NCBI RefSeq assembly: GCF_036250735.1 | Contig: NZ_CP109430.1 | Span: forward strand, 6,758,001 to 6,822,000 | Length of the DNA stretch: 64,000 nucleotides | Direction: 5' to 3' | Origin: Streptosporangium sp. NBC_01495 | GTDB taxonomy: Bacteria > Actinomycetota > Actinomycetes > Streptosporangiales > Streptosporangiaceae | Part shown: piece after piece, positions 52,593 to 62,033 of the stretch | Position numbering within the stretch: position 1 is the stretch's first letter | Layout: each line of letters opens with the position of its first letter | Program-made: the position numbers and the translations under genes | Notes under the pieces: model-generated | The model's input: only the letters and a program-made list of their open reading frames with translations | Told to the model about the DNA's origin: nothing | Databases searched by the model: none

Positions 52593-53651
52593 TCACAGCC
52601 TGGGCATCCATTCCACGTAGAAGATCCCCAGCCCGGCGGCGGCGCACAGGGCGGCGATCAGCCAGAAGCGGACCACGATCGTCGTCTCGGCCCACCCCTT
52701 CAGCTCGAAGTGGTGCTGGAGCGGGGCCATCCTGAAGACCCGTTTCCCGGTCATCTTGAAGAAGCCGACCTGGATGATCACCGACATGGTGATGAGCACG
52801 CACATCCCGGCGAGGATGATCAGCAGGAGCTGGGTCCTGGTGGTGATGGCCAGCCCGGCGAGCACGCCGCCCAGGGCGAGCGAGCCGGTGTCGCCCATGA
52901 AGATCTTCGCGGGCGGGGCGTTCCACCACAGGAACCCGACCAGCGCGCCGAGCACCGCGGCGGCGACCACGGCCAGGTCCAGCGGGTCGCGGACCCAGTA
53001 GCAGTTGGGCCCGAGCTGGGTGGTGCAGCTGTTGCGCAGCTGCCAGTTGCCGATCAGCACGTACGAGGCCAGCACCACGCCGGTGGCGCCGCTGGCCAGG
53101 CCGTCGAGGCCGTCGGTGAGGTTCACCGCGTTGGAGAAGCCGACGATCATGATCAGCACCCAGATGGTGAACCCGATGAGGCCGATGGAGGGGCCGAAGT
53201 CCCTCAGGAACGACAGGCGCGTCTCGGCGGGGGTGATCAGGTAGGCGTCGGGGAAACGGGTCACCAGGACCGCGAAGACCGCGCCGACGATGAGCTGGCC
53301 CAGCGCCTTGGCGCCGCTCCGCAGGCCGAGGCTGCGCTGCTTGTAGATCTTGATGAAGTCGTCGAGGAAGCCGACCGCGCCCAGTCCCGTCATCAGGAAC
53401 AGCACGAGGACCGCGGAGACCGTGGGAGGCGTGAAGCTGTACAGGTGGGCGCAGGCGAAGCCGACCAGCGCGGCGATCACGATCACGGTGCCGCCCATGG
53501 TGGGGGTGCCGCGCTTGTCGTGGTGGCCGGAGGGTCCCTCCTCCCGGATGCTCTGCCCGTAGCCGCGCCGGGAGAACAGGCGGATCGCCAGCGGCGTGCC
53601 CAGCATGGACAGCAGCAGGCTGACCACCGCCGCGACGAGGATCTCCCTCAT
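52593..53651 (-). CDS. mraY: Phospho-MurNAc-pentapeptide translocase MraY
   Basis: 352 residues with ten predicted membrane helices. Conserved sites are HHDKRGTPTMGG, the metal-binding LDDFIK (here GFLDDFIKIYK), NLTDGLDGLA and FMGDTGSLALGG, then APLQHHFELKGW. It couples the UDP-MurNAc-pentapeptide to undecaprenyl phosphate to make lipid I. The ATG overlaps the murF stop. Confidence 0.97.
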   Translation of the reverse strand: MREILVAAVVSLLLSMLGTPLAIRLFSRRGYGQSIREEGPSGHHDKRGTPTMGGTVIVIAALVGFACAHLYSFTPPTVSAVLVLFLMTGLGAVGFLDDFIKIYKQRSLGLRSGAKALGQLIVGAVFAVLVTRFPDAYLITPAETRLSFLRDFGPSIGLIGFTIWVLIMIVGFSNAVNLTDGLDGLASGATGVVLASYVLIGNWQLRNSCTTQLGPNCYWVRDPLDLAVVAAAVLGALVGFLWWNAPPAKIFMGDTGSLALGGVLAGLAITTRTQLLLIILAGMCVLITMSVIIQVGFFKMTGKRVFRMAPLQHHFELKGWAETTIVVRFWLIAALCAAAGLGIFYVEWMPRL

Positions 53652-55177
53652 CGGCGGTCACCCCCGAGCAGCGCCGCGGCCACGCGTTCGAGGCCCGCGG
53701 CCCGCGGTCCCTTGATCAGTACGACGTCGCCGGGGGCGAGCAGCGCCGACAGCTCCGCGCCCGCCTGGGCCGCGTCGGCGGCGTGCGAGATCCCGGTGGC
53801 GGCCGGAACCCCGCCGCCCGCTCCGGTGCTCTCCCCGAACGCGGCGACGGGCGAGAGGCCGGCTCGGCCGGTGCCGGGCGGGCCGCCCGGCGGTCCCCCC
53901 GCCCCGACGTGCGCGGCGGAGCCGACCGGTACGCGGCCCGTGGCCTGTACGGCGCTCCTGGCCCCGGCCAGGACCGGGCCGGCGTCGGGGCCGACGACGA
54001 ACAGGCCCGCGAGGCCCGCGCCTCCGGCCAGGCGTCCCAGCTCCTCGTTGAGCGCGGCGCTCTCGTCGCCCAGCTCGCGCAGGGCGGCGACGACCGCGAA
54101 GCGGCGGCGGTCGCCGGCGAGCGCGTCCAGGGCGCCGAAGGCGGCCCGCATGGAGTCGGGGTTGGCGTTGTAGGCGTCGTTGATCACGGTCACGCCGTCG
54201 GCGCGGTCGGTGACCTCCATCCGCCAGCGGCTGCGGGGCTCGGCCTCCGACAGCTCCTCGGCGATGGTGGCGACCGGCAGGCCGAGCTCGTAGGCGGCCG
54301 CGGCGGCGGCCAGCGCGTTCTCCACCGCGTGCTCGCCGTAGAGGCGCAGGCCGACCGGGGCGGCGCCCGAGGGGGTGCGCAGCGTGAAGGAGGCGCGTCC
54401 CCGCTCGTCGACGGTCACGTTCTCGGCCCGCACGGTCGCGCCCTCGCCCCGGCCGTACCAGGTGACGCGGGCGCCGGTGCGTCCCGCCATGGCGGCCACC
54501 AGCGGGTCGTCTGCGTTGAGCACGGCCACGCCCTCGGCGGGCAGCGCCTCGACCAGCTCGCCCTTGGCCCTGGCGATCTCCTCCTTGCCGCCGAAGACCC
54601 CCAGGTGGGCGGTGCCGACGTTGAGGACCACGCCGATCCTCGGCGGGGCGACGCGGGTCAGGTGGGCGATGTGCCCCGCGTCCCTGGCGCCGAGTTCCAG
54701 CACCAGGTAGCGGGTGTCCTCGCCGGACTTCAGCACGGTCAGCGGGTGGCCGATCTCGTTGTTGAACGAGCCGGCCGTGGCGACCGTGGGGCCGATCCTG
54801 GCGGTGAGCCTGGCCAGCAGGTCCTTGGTGGTGGTCTTGCCCGCGGAGCCGGTGATGCCGATGACCGTGGTCGCCGGCAGGGCCGCGCAGACGGCGGCGG
54901 CCAGGCCCGTCATGGCGGTCACGGTGTCGCCGACGATGACGGCGGGGGCGTCGACGGGCCGGGAGGCCAGCACGGCGACCGCCCCGGCCGCGACGGCCTG
55001 GGCGGCGAAGTCGTGCCCGTCGACCCGTTCACCCTTGATCGCGACGAACAGCGACCCCGGCTCGACGGCGCGGGAGTCGGTGACGACCGGGCCGCGCACC
55101 ACCGCGCGTGGGTCGGCCATGCCCGCGAGGGCCCCCGAGGTGATCTCGGCGATCCTGGCCAGCGGCAACGGGATCAT
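53648..55177 (-). CDS. murF: UDP-MurNAc-tripeptide--D-Ala-D-Ala ligase
   Basis: 509 residues. SRAVEPGSLFVAIKGERVDGH opens the N-terminal domain; the ATP loop is GITGSAGKTTTKDL; NAYNANPDSM and DVVLIKGPRAAGLE mark the later domains. It completes the pentapeptide. A Gly/Pro-rich insertion of about 50 residues (around 412-462) interrupts the C-terminal domain and is not typical of the family. Confidence 0.95.
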   Translation of the reverse strand: MIPLPLARIAEITSGALAGMADPRAVVRGPVVTDSRAVEPGSLFVAIKGERVDGHDFAAQAVAAGAVAVLASRPVDAPAVIVGDTVTAMTGLAAAVCAALPATTVIGITGSAGKTTTKDLLARLTARIGPTVATAGSFNNEIGHPLTVLKSGEDTRYLVLELGARDAGHIAHLTRVAPPRIGVVLNVGTAHLGVFGGKEEIARAKGELVEALPAEGVAVLNADDPLVAAMAGRTGARVTWYGRGEGATVRAENVTVDERGRASFTLRTPSGAAPVGLRLYGEHAVENALAAAAAAYELGLPVATIAEELSEAEPRSRWRMEVTDRADGVTVINDAYNANPDSMRAAFGALDALAGDRRRFAVVAALRELGDESAALNEELGRLAGGAGLAGLFVVGPDAGPVLAGARSAVQATGRVPVGSAAHVGAGGPPGGPPGTGRAGLSPVAAFGESTGAGGGVPAATGISHAADAAQAGAELSALLAPGDVVLIKGPRAAGLERVAAALLGGDRR

Positions 55178-55189
55178 GATGCGTCTTCC

Positions 55190-56734
55190 CTACTCTCCAT
55201 ACGTGCTTCGGCGCCCGGTGCGGTTCCTGCGCCTGACGATCGCGTCGGCCACGACCTGCCTGTCGTCGAAAGGAAGCACCTGGTCGCCGACGTACTGGCC
55301 CTGTTCGTGGCCCTTGCCGGCCACGAGGACGACGTCACCGAAACCCGCCCGGCCGATGGCCAGGTCGATGGCCGCGGCGCGGTCCGGCTCAATGATCACA
55401 TGTGCGCGCCCGTCCTGGGACACGCCGAGAACTCCGTCCATCATCTCCGCGAGGATCCGCAGGGGGTCCTCAGAGCGGGGGTTGTCGCTGGTGAGAATAG
55501 CCACATCTGCCAGCCTTGCGGCGGCTTCTCCCATCATTGGGCGTTTACCACGGTCACGGTCACCTCCGCAGCCGAGTACGACGATGAGCCTGCCCTCGGT
55601 GACCTCGCGCAGCGAGCGCAGGACCGACTCGATCGCGCCGGGCTTGTGCGAGTAGTCGACGATGGCCTGGAAGTCCTCGCCACCGGGAACCCGCTCCATC
55701 CGGCCGGGAACTCCCGCCAGCGTACCGACGCCCGCCACCGCGGCCCGCAGCGGCACACCCGCCTCCACCAGCGCGACGATCGCGCCCAGGGCGTTGGCCA
55801 CGTTGAAGGGCCCCGGCAGGGCGACCGACGCGGCCTCCTCGACGCCTCCGGGCCCCACGACCTTGAAGGTGCTGCCCTCGGGACCCAGCCGCACCTCCAC
55901 GGCCCGCCAGTCGGCCTCCAGGGCGCCCTCGGCGGAGAAGGTGGTCATCGGGATCTTCGCGATGCCGAGGAGCTCCCGCCCGTGGGCGTCGTCGAAATTG
56001 ACGACCCCCATGCGGCTCATCTCGGGGGTGAACAGCCGGGCCTTCGTCGCGAAGTAGTCGTTGAGGTCACGGTGGAAGTCGAGGTGGTCCTGGGACAGGT
56101 TGGTGAACAGCGCCACGTCGTAGAACACCCCGTCGACCCGGCCGAGCGCCAGCGCGTGGCTGGAGACCTCCATGGCCGCGGCGGTGACACCCCGCTCGCG
56201 CATCAGGGCGAACAGGGCCTGCAGGTCGCTGGCCTCGGGCGTGGTGAGCTTCGGCGCGAAGCGCAGCTCACCGGCGTGGATCTCCACGCCCCCGATGAGC
56301 CCGGGACTGTGCCCCGCGGCCCGCAGCCCGGCCTCCAGCATGAAGGTGACGGTGGACTTGCCGCTGGTGCCGGTGACCCCGACGACCATGACGTCCGCCG
56401 CGGGATTGCCGTACACCCAGGCGGAGACCTGCCCGAGCAGGCGGCGCGGATCGGGCACGACGAGGACCGGGAGGCCGGTCGCGACCGCGGCCGCCCTTCC
56501 CGCCTCGTCGGTCAGGATCGCGCTGGCACCCGCGGCGAGGGCCTGGGCGGAGAAGTCGGCCCCGTGGGCCGTAGCCCCCGGCAGCGCGACGTAGAGATCT
56601 CCCCGGCACACCTGGCGCGAGTCGATGGTGATCCCGGACACCGCGGCAAGCGGGGCTCGCGACGTGCCCGAGGGCGCGCCGATGAGGCTCGCCAGCCCCG
56701 AGAGCGGACGGGGTGAACTGGTTGAGGGTCGCAT
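55190..56734 (-). CDS. murE: UDP-MurNAc-L-Ala-D-Glu--meso-diaminopimelate ligase
   Basis: 514 residues. N-terminal DSRQVCRGDLYVALPGATAHG, ATP loop GTSGKSTVTFM, and DNPR in ILTSDNPRSEDP, the motif that selects meso-diaminopimelate rather than Lys. The peptidoglycan is therefore expected to contain meso-DAP, as in Streptosporangiales. Two in-frame starts exist, ATG at 56734 (used) and GTG at 56752; neither has a strong ribosome-binding site. Confidence 0.93.
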   Translation of the reverse strand: MRPSTSSPRPLSGLASLIGAPSGTSRAPLAAVSGITIDSRQVCRGDLYVALPGATAHGADFSAQALAAGASAILTDEAGRAAAVATGLPVLVVPDPRRLLGQVSAWVYGNPAADVMVVGVTGTSGKSTVTFMLEAGLRAAGHSPGLIGGVEIHAGELRFAPKLTTPEASDLQALFALMRERGVTAAAMEVSSHALALGRVDGVFYDVALFTNLSQDHLDFHRDLNDYFATKARLFTPEMSRMGVVNFDDAHGRELLGIAKIPMTTFSAEGALEADWRAVEVRLGPEGSTFKVVGPGGVEEAASVALPGPFNVANALGAIVALVEAGVPLRAAVAGVGTLAGVPGRMERVPGGEDFQAIVDYSHKPGAIESVLRSLREVTEGRLIVVLGCGGDRDRGKRPMMGEAAARLADVAILTSDNPRSEDPLRILAEMMDGVLGVSQDGRAHVIIEPDRAAAIDLAIGRAGFGDVVLVAGKGHEQGQYVGDQVLPFDDRQVVADAIVRRRNRTGRRSTYGE

Positions 56735-56774
56735 TGACGACGGGGGACGCACGGCGAGAGCGTACCTTCACTCG

Positions 56775-59627
56775 TCACTCTCCGGCGCGTATCCGCACCG
56801 GGGACGGCCTGGTTCCGGTCGGCGGGATCTTCCCGCTCTTCAACGCGAACGTCATCACCTTCTTGAAGACCGGAGCGGCGATCTCCCCACCGTAGTGGCC
56901 CTCCTGGGGGTCCTGGAGGACCGCCAGGACGACCAGGCGGGGCTTGTCCGCGGGGGCGAAACCAACGAATGTCGCGGTATATCCGCAATAGCCCTGACAT
57001 CTGGTGTCGTAGCGCATCGCGGTACCCGTCTTGCCCGCCACCCGGTAGCCGTCGATCGCGGCGAGGTTGCCGGTACCCTCCTCGCTCACCGCGGCCTCCA
57101 GCATGGTGGCGACCTCCCGCGCCGTACGCTCGCCGACCACCCGGGTCCGCTTGCCCGGCGCGGACGGCGTGAACGCGCCGTTCTCCCCGGTGGTGCCGGC
57201 CACGATCTGCGGGGTGACGCGCACCCCGCCGTTGGCGATGGTCTGGTACACGCTGGCCGTCTGGAGCGCCGTCACCGAGACCCCCTGGCCGTACGCGATC
57301 GTGCAGCGCTGGCTGCCCGACCAGTTCTTCCAGTCGGGCAGGAGCCCGGCCTCCTCCCCCGGCAGCCCGGTGCCGGGCTTCGCGCCGAACCCGAAGCGCT
57401 GGAGCATCGAGTGGAGCTTCTCGTCGCCGATCTTCTGGGTGGCGAGGATCGTGCCCACGTTGCTGGAGGTCGCCACGATGCCGGAGAAGGTCAGGCGCTC
57501 GGTCGGGTGCGGATGGGAGTCCTTCAGCACCCGGTCGGCGCACCTGATCTCGTCGGCGACCGTGAACAGGCTCTCCGGCCGCACGGCTCCCGACTCCAGG
57601 GCCGCCGCGGCGGTGATGACCTTGTTGGTGCTGCCCGGCTCGAACACGTCCGTGACCGACCGGTTGACCCGGTCGGCGACGGGAGAGTCCATCCAGTTCT
57701 TCAGGTCGAGCTCGGGCGCGTTGGCCATGGCGATCACCCGGCCGGTCCGCGTGTCCAGCACGATGGCGCTGCCGGTGCGCGCCCCGGTCGCCTTGACCTG
57801 CTCGCCGATCGCCTTCTGCGCGGCCCACTGGACGTCGCGGTCGATGGTCAGCCGCACGTCCCTGCCCTCGACCGGCGCCCGGACGGTACTGCGGGTCATC
57901 GGGATGCGCTGTCCCTTGGCGCCCGTCTCGATGACCTGCTCGCCGTCGCGGCCCGCGAGCAGCTTGTCGTAGGTGCTCTCCAGCCCGGCCAGCCCCGTGC
58001 CGTCGGTGCCGACGAAACCCAGCAGGGTGCCCGCCAGGTCGCCGCCGGGGTAGTCGCGCCGGTAGCGGTGCTTGCTGCCGACGCCCTTGAGGTCGTACTT
58101 CATGATCCGCTGGGCGAGCGCCGGGTCGACGGCCGCGGCGAGCTGCTGGTAGTGGCTGGTGCTCTGGGCCAGCTTGGCGGCGATCGGCTCCTTGGGCGTG
58201 CCCAGCTCCTTGGCGAGGATCGTGGCCACCCGGTCGCGCTGGTCGGCGGAGACCTCGGACGGGTCCACGAAGACCTCGCGGGCCTCCAGGGTCAGCGCGA
58301 GTTCGTGGCCGTTGACGTCGGTGATCGACCCCCGCCTGGCGGGCAGCTTCTCGCCCTGTACGCGCTGCTTGGCCGCCTCCGCCGTGTAGACCTTCGAGTC
58401 GAGGCCCTGGAGCTGGATGAGCCGCCCCGCGAAGATGGACAGCACGAAGGTCATCGCCATCAGGCCGATGCCGATGCGCCTGCGGGGGTTGCCCAGGCGC
58501 AGCACCGCCGACGGGCGCGCCGGAGGCCGCGGCGGCCGCGGCGGCTTGCCACCGTCGCCGCCGCGCGCCGTCATGCGGGTGTGCTCGTGATCCCCGGGCC
58601 GCTCGCCCCCGCGCCTCGGCGCGGAACGCACCCAGCCCAGCGGGTCCGGCGGCCCCTCCGTCCGTGAGGACCGCACCGGCCCGCGCGGGGCCTCGGGCCC
58701 CGGGGACCTGCGCGGCGCCGCGGGGCCCGGCGGCCTGCCCGGCTGGGGGGCGGAGGGCCTGCCCGGCGCCCCGGGACGGCCGGGCCTGCCGGAGGCCCCG
58801 GAGGCCCCGGGAGCGCCGGAGGTACCGCCCCTGCCGCCCGGCCTGCCGGGCCCGTCGGGAGCGGGCGGTCGCGCGCCGGGGCCGGGCCTGCCGGTGGAAC
58901 CCGGCCTGCCGGACGGGCCCGCGGCCGACGGTCTCGCCGGGGAGCCCGGCCTGCCAGGCCTTGCCGATTTATCGTATTTGTCAGATTTGTCGGGCCTGCT
59001 GGGGCCCTCCGAGGCCGGTGGCCTGCCGGACGAGCCCGTCCTGCCGGAACCGCCTGGAGCGGGCACCCGGCCGGATCCGCCCGCGGCGGACGGCCTCGCG
59101 GCGGAACCGGGCCTGCCGGGCCGCCCGGACCCCTGCCCCTTGCCCGGACCGTCGGCGGGGGACGACCGCCCCCTGGAGGAACCGGGCCTGCCCGTCCCGT
59201 CCGCGCCCTGTCCCCTGGCGGGGGCTCCCCTGCCGGAACCGGCGGACGGCCTGCCGGGCGAGCCCGGCCCGTCGGGGGAACCCGCACGGCCGGAACCGGA
59301 CGACCTGCCCGGCGAACCGGACCCGGCCGGCCCGTCGGCGTCCCGGGCCCCGCCGGAGGAACCCGCGCGGCCGGAACCCGGCCTGCCCGAGGCCGGAGGC
59401 CTGCGCGGGGAGGCCGGTTTCTGAGGGCTGTCGGGCACGCCGGGAGCGCCGGAGGGCCCGGCGTCGCCGGAACCCGGCCGGCGCGGCTTGCCGGGAACGT
59501 CCGGGGAGCCGCCCGGCCTGGCCGTACGGCCGGGACCGCCGGGCGAGCGGCGGCCCGATCCTCCGGCCGGTCCCCCCGCGGAACCGCCTCGGCCCTGTCC
59601 AGGCCCCGGCCCCCCGCTCTCCCTCAC
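56775..59627 (-). CDS. ftsI: Septal penicillin-binding protein FtsI with giant disordered N-terminus
   Basis: 950 residues. Residues 1 to about 375 are almost entirely Gly, Pro, Arg, Ser and Ala, with many collagen-like G-R-P/G-A-P triplets, and face the cytoplasm. A membrane helix at about 390-410 is followed by the dimerisation domain (ARRGSITDVNG) and the transpeptidase domain with STNK at 666-669, SSN at 721-723 and KTGT at 866-869. The GTG at 59627 overlaps the ftsL stop (GTGA), which supports the long form; a conventional start would be the ATG at 58574 (599 residues). It cross-links septal peptidoglycan together with FtsW. Confidence 0.88.
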   Translation of the reverse strand: MRESGGPGPGQGRGGSAGGPAGGSGRRSPGGPGRTARPGGSPDVPGKPRRPGSGDAGPSGAPGVPDSPQKPASPRRPPASGRPGSGRAGSSGGARDADGPAGSGSPGRSSGSGRAGSPDGPGSPGRPSAGSGRGAPARGQGADGTGRPGSSRGRSSPADGPGKGQGSGRPGRPGSAARPSAAGGSGRVPAPGGSGRTGSSGRPPASEGPSRPDKSDKYDKSARPGRPGSPARPSAAGPSGRPGSTGRPGPGARPPAPDGPGRPGGRGGTSGAPGASGASGRPGRPGAPGRPSAPQPGRPPGPAAPRRSPGPEAPRGPVRSSRTEGPPDPLGWVRSAPRRGGERPGDHEHTRMTARGGDGGKPPRPPRPPARPSAVLRLGNPRRRIGIGLMAMTFVLSIFAGRLIQLQGLDSKVYTAEAAKQRVQGEKLPARRGSITDVNGHELALTLEAREVFVDPSEVSADQRDRVATILAKELGTPKEPIAAKLAQSTSHYQQLAAAVDPALAQRIMKYDLKGVGSKHRYRRDYPGGDLAGTLLGFVGTDGTGLAGLESTYDKLLAGRDGEQVIETGAKGQRIPMTRSTVRAPVEGRDVRLTIDRDVQWAAQKAIGEQVKATGARTGSAIVLDTRTGRVIAMANAPELDLKNWMDSPVADRVNRSVTDVFEPGSTNKVITAAAALESGAVRPESLFTVADEIRCADRVLKDSHPHPTERLTFSGIVATSSNVGTILATQKIGDEKLHSMLQRFGFGAKPGTGLPGEEAGLLPDWKNWSGSQRCTIAYGQGVSVTALQTASVYQTIANGGVRVTPQIVAGTTGENGAFTPSAPGKRTRVVGERTAREVATMLEAAVSEEGTGNLAAIDGYRVAGKTGTAMRYDTRCQGYCGYTATFVGFAPADKPRLVVLAVLQDPQEGHYGGEIAAPVFKKVMTFALKSGKIPPTGTRPSPVRIRAGE

Positions 59628-60139
59628 TGGCCCGTGCCCGGCACTCGCTCCTGCCCCGCGGGCGTCTTGACGTCGCCGGCGGCCCCGACGGCGGGCCTGT
59701 CGGGGTCGATGACGCGCGCGGTGTCCCAGTCGGGCCCCAGCCCCTGGAGCTCGTTGTTCCTCGCGACCGCCGCGGGCATCTCCTGCCGCATGATGGCGCT
59801 CTGCTTGCTCTCCTTCTCGATGCGCAGGCCGTTGATCTCGTTGTTCAGCCCGTTGGCCTTGTAGGAGTCCCGTGCGAGCACGGCGTTCAGCAGCAGCAGG
59901 CTGACCAGGCCGCCACAGAGCAGGCCGACCACGAGCAGCAGGAAGGGAGCCCTCGGCGGCCGGGCGCGGCGGGGCGCGGGGGGCGCCTTGACCTGCGCGG
60001 CCGGAGCGGCGGCGGGCGCAGGCCTGGCCGGCCCGGTCCCGTATCCCTGCGGCACCGCGCGGGGGACGCGCACAGGGCGCGCGCCGCGGCTGGGCGCGGC
60101 GCGTCGGACGTCTGTCTCACTCCTCGTCAACTGCCTCAC
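59624..60139 (-). CDS. ftsL: FtsL-like septum formation protein
   Basis: 171 residues. A Pro/Arg/Ala-rich cytoplasmic start of ~62 residues leads to one membrane helix (FLLLVVGLLCGGLVSLLLLN) and a short coiled coil (YKANGLNNEINGLRIEKESK). The order rsmH-ftsL-ftsI and the layout identify it; sequence conservation in this family is low. The GTG at 60139 overlaps the rsmH gene end by about 23 bp. Confidence 0.82.
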   Translation of the reverse strand: MRQLTRSETDVRRAAPSRGARPVRVPRAVPQGYGTGPARPAPAAAPAAQVKAPPAPRRARPPRAPFLLLVVGLLCGGLVSLLLLNAVLARDSYKANGLNNEINGLRIEKESKQSAIMRQEMPAAVARNNELQGLGPDWDTARVIDPDRPAVGAAGDVKTPAGQERVPGTGQ

Positions 60140-61121
60140 GGATCCTCTCTGCCGCCCGACACCGGGCGGAGGCCGCCCGCGGGTTGCGGGCCACCTCCTC
60201 TTCGCTCGGAAGCTCGGCTCCCCTTGTCAGGAGCGCGAACCGCGGCTGGTGAGCCGGCAGCGGGACGGGGAGGCCAACAGGGCCGGTGTCCCTGGTCCGC
60301 GCGGTGATGACCTGCTTCGTCAGCCGGTCCTCAAGGGAGTGGTATGCGAGCACGACGACGCGCCCGCCCAGCGTCAATGCGTCGAGCGCGGCTGGGAGCG
60401 CGCGTTCCAGCGCCGTCAACTCCGCGTTCACCTCGATCCGCAACGCCTGGAAAGTCCTTTTGGCGGGGTTGCCCCCGGTCCTGCGAGTAGCGGCCGGGAT
60501 CGCCGTCCTGACGATCTCCGCAAGCCGCTTGGTAGACGTTATGGCCTCTCTGGCCCTTTCCTTGAGGATTAAGTGCGCGACACGCGGGGCGAATCGTTCT
60601 TCTCCGTAATCCCGCAGGATCCGGATCAGCTCGGCGGCCGGGTAGGTGTTGACCACGACCTCGGCCGTCAGCTCCTCGTCGCGGTCCATCCGCATGTCCA
60701 GCGGCGCGTCGTAGGAGTAGGCGAAACCGCGCTCGGCCTCGTCCAGCTGCGGGGAGGAGACGCCCAGGTCGAACAGCGCGGCGTCGACGCGGGGACGGCC
60801 CACCTCGGCCAGCACCTCGGGAAGCTCGTCGGAGACCGCGCGGACCAGCGTGATCCGGTCGGCGTACGGGGCGAGCCTGGCGGTGGAGCGCTCGATGGCG
60901 GTGGGGTCGCGGTCGATCCCGATCAGGTGGAGCGAGGGGTGCGCGGCCAGCAGGGCCTCGGCGTGGCCGCCGAGTCCGAGGTTGGCGTCGACGAGCACGG
61001 GGGCGGGGCGGGCCAGCGCCGGAGCGAGCAACTCCAGCACCCGGTCGAGCATGACGGGGATGTGACCCCCGGGTGCGGGAAGATCCGCCTGGAGATCATG
61101 GTTGTGGTTCTCGGCGCGCAT
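60117..61121 (-). CDS. rsmH: 16S rRNA m4C1402 methyltransferase RsmH (MraW)
   Basis: 334 residues. GGHIPVMLDRVLELL opens the protein; DANLGLGGHAEALL is the SAM-binding loop; FDLGVSSPQLDEAERGFAYSYDAPLDMRMD is quoted in part as the RsmH hallmark (GVSSPQLD, PLDMRMD). YHSLEDRLTK and RNPRAASARCRAAER close it. It N4-methylates C1402 in the ribosomal P site. The ATG at 61121 is used; further upstream the frame is GC-rich read-through. Confidence 0.95.
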   Translation of the reverse strand: MRAENHNHDLQADLPAPGGHIPVMLDRVLELLAPALARPAPVLVDANLGLGGHAEALLAAHPSLHLIGIDRDPTAIERSTARLAPYADRITLVRAVSDELPEVLAEVGRPRVDAALFDLGVSSPQLDEAERGFAYSYDAPLDMRMDRDEELTAEVVVNTYPAAELIRILRDYGEERFAPRVAHLILKERAREAITSTKRLAEIVRTAIPAATRRTGGNPAKRTFQALRIEVNAELTALERALPAALDALTLGGRVVVLAYHSLEDRLTKQVITARTRDTGPVGLPVPLPAHQPRFALLTRGAELPSEEEVARNPRAASARCRAAERIREAVDEE

Positions 61122-61347
61122 GAAGCGCAACCCCCCTCTTTCCCGCCTCGTCCCGTGGACGAGCGGCGGACGCTCACCGGTGTCTTGCAAACTGGCCCCC
61201 ACCCTCGGGGCCGTCCGGCCAGGTCCCCATCCGCACCCGCGTGTCCACCCGTCACCTGACACCGGGGAAGGTGCATCAGCTGACGGGCAGGTGGTTGCGG
61301 GTGGAGACCTCGCCGAACGACGTTTTACCGATGAGTCGACCGTGGAG

Positions 61348-61779
61348 TCACAGAATCCCTGGCAGCACCTCCTCCGACAGATCGGCAAAAGCCTGCTCTT
61401 GGTCGGCCAGATAGGCGCTCCAGGCGGCTGCGTCCCAGATCTCCAGCCGGGTGTTGGCCCCGATGACAACGCAGTCGCGGCGCAGGCTGGCGTATTCGCG
61501 CAGAGCCTGTGGAACGGTGATCCGGCCCTGCTTGTCGGCGACCTCGTCGGATGCACTGGCGAAGAGGACACGACTGTAGTCACGGACCGCCTTGGCGGTC
61601 ACCGGCGCGGTGCGCAGAGCCTCGGTTATGCGCTGGAACTCCTCTACGGGAAAGACGTAGAGGCAGCGCTCCTGGCCTTTGGTGATCACCAGACCCTCCG
61701 CCAGCTCCTCGCGGTACTTCGCCGGCAGGAACAGCCGTCCCTTGTCATCGAGACGCGGGTGGTGGGTGCCGAGGAACAC
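61348..61779 (-). CDS. mraZ: Transcription regulator MraZ
   Basis: 143 residues with two AbrB-like swapped-hairpin units: LDDKGRLFLPAKYRE and ADKQGRITVPQALRE. MraZ represses the dcw operon that it heads by binding short repeats in its own promoter. The GTG at 61779 is chosen because GGGAGGTGAGG lies just upstream; the frame open to 61854 covers the operator and is not coding. Confidence 0.95.
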   Translation of the reverse strand: MFLGTHHPRLDDKGRLFLPAKYREELAEGLVITKGQERCLYVFPVEEFQRITEALRTAPVTAKAVRDYSRVLFASASDEVADKQGRITVPQALREYASLRRDCVVIGANTRLEIWDAAAWSAYLADQEQAFADLSEEVLPGIL

Positions 61780-61828
61780 CGGCCTCACCTCCCGTGCCCA
61801 GTGGAGCACCAGGCGTCGCAGCCCTGCC

Positions 61829-61870
61829 CTCCACTGCGCACCACCATACTCCACTTCTCTCCACCGTCAA
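61829..61870 (-). promoter_or_regulatory. mraZ promoter with embedded MraZ operator repeats
   Basis: Read on the minus strand, TTGACG (61865-61870) and TATGGT (61843-61848) form a promoter with a 16-base spacer. Four direct repeats GTGGAG, GTGGAG, GTGGTG, GTGGAG start exactly ten bases apart (61859-61864, 61849-61854, 61839-61844, 61829-61834). Two lie between the -35 and -10 boxes. Ten-base periodic short repeats are the known signature of MraZ binding boxes, so MraZ would block polymerase directly. Confidence 0.65.
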
Positions 61871-62033
61871 CTGATTCCACGCCTCTTCACGACGGGTTTC
61901 GACGACATTTCCCCAGTTCAAATGGGGTGGTGCGGAGTGGAGGGGGTAAGCGGCCCCTCACATGCCACGGGCGTGTCGAGTAAGGCCGCCGAATAGACTA
62001 AAGATCATGAAATAAGCCGGAGGACGGTGAAGA

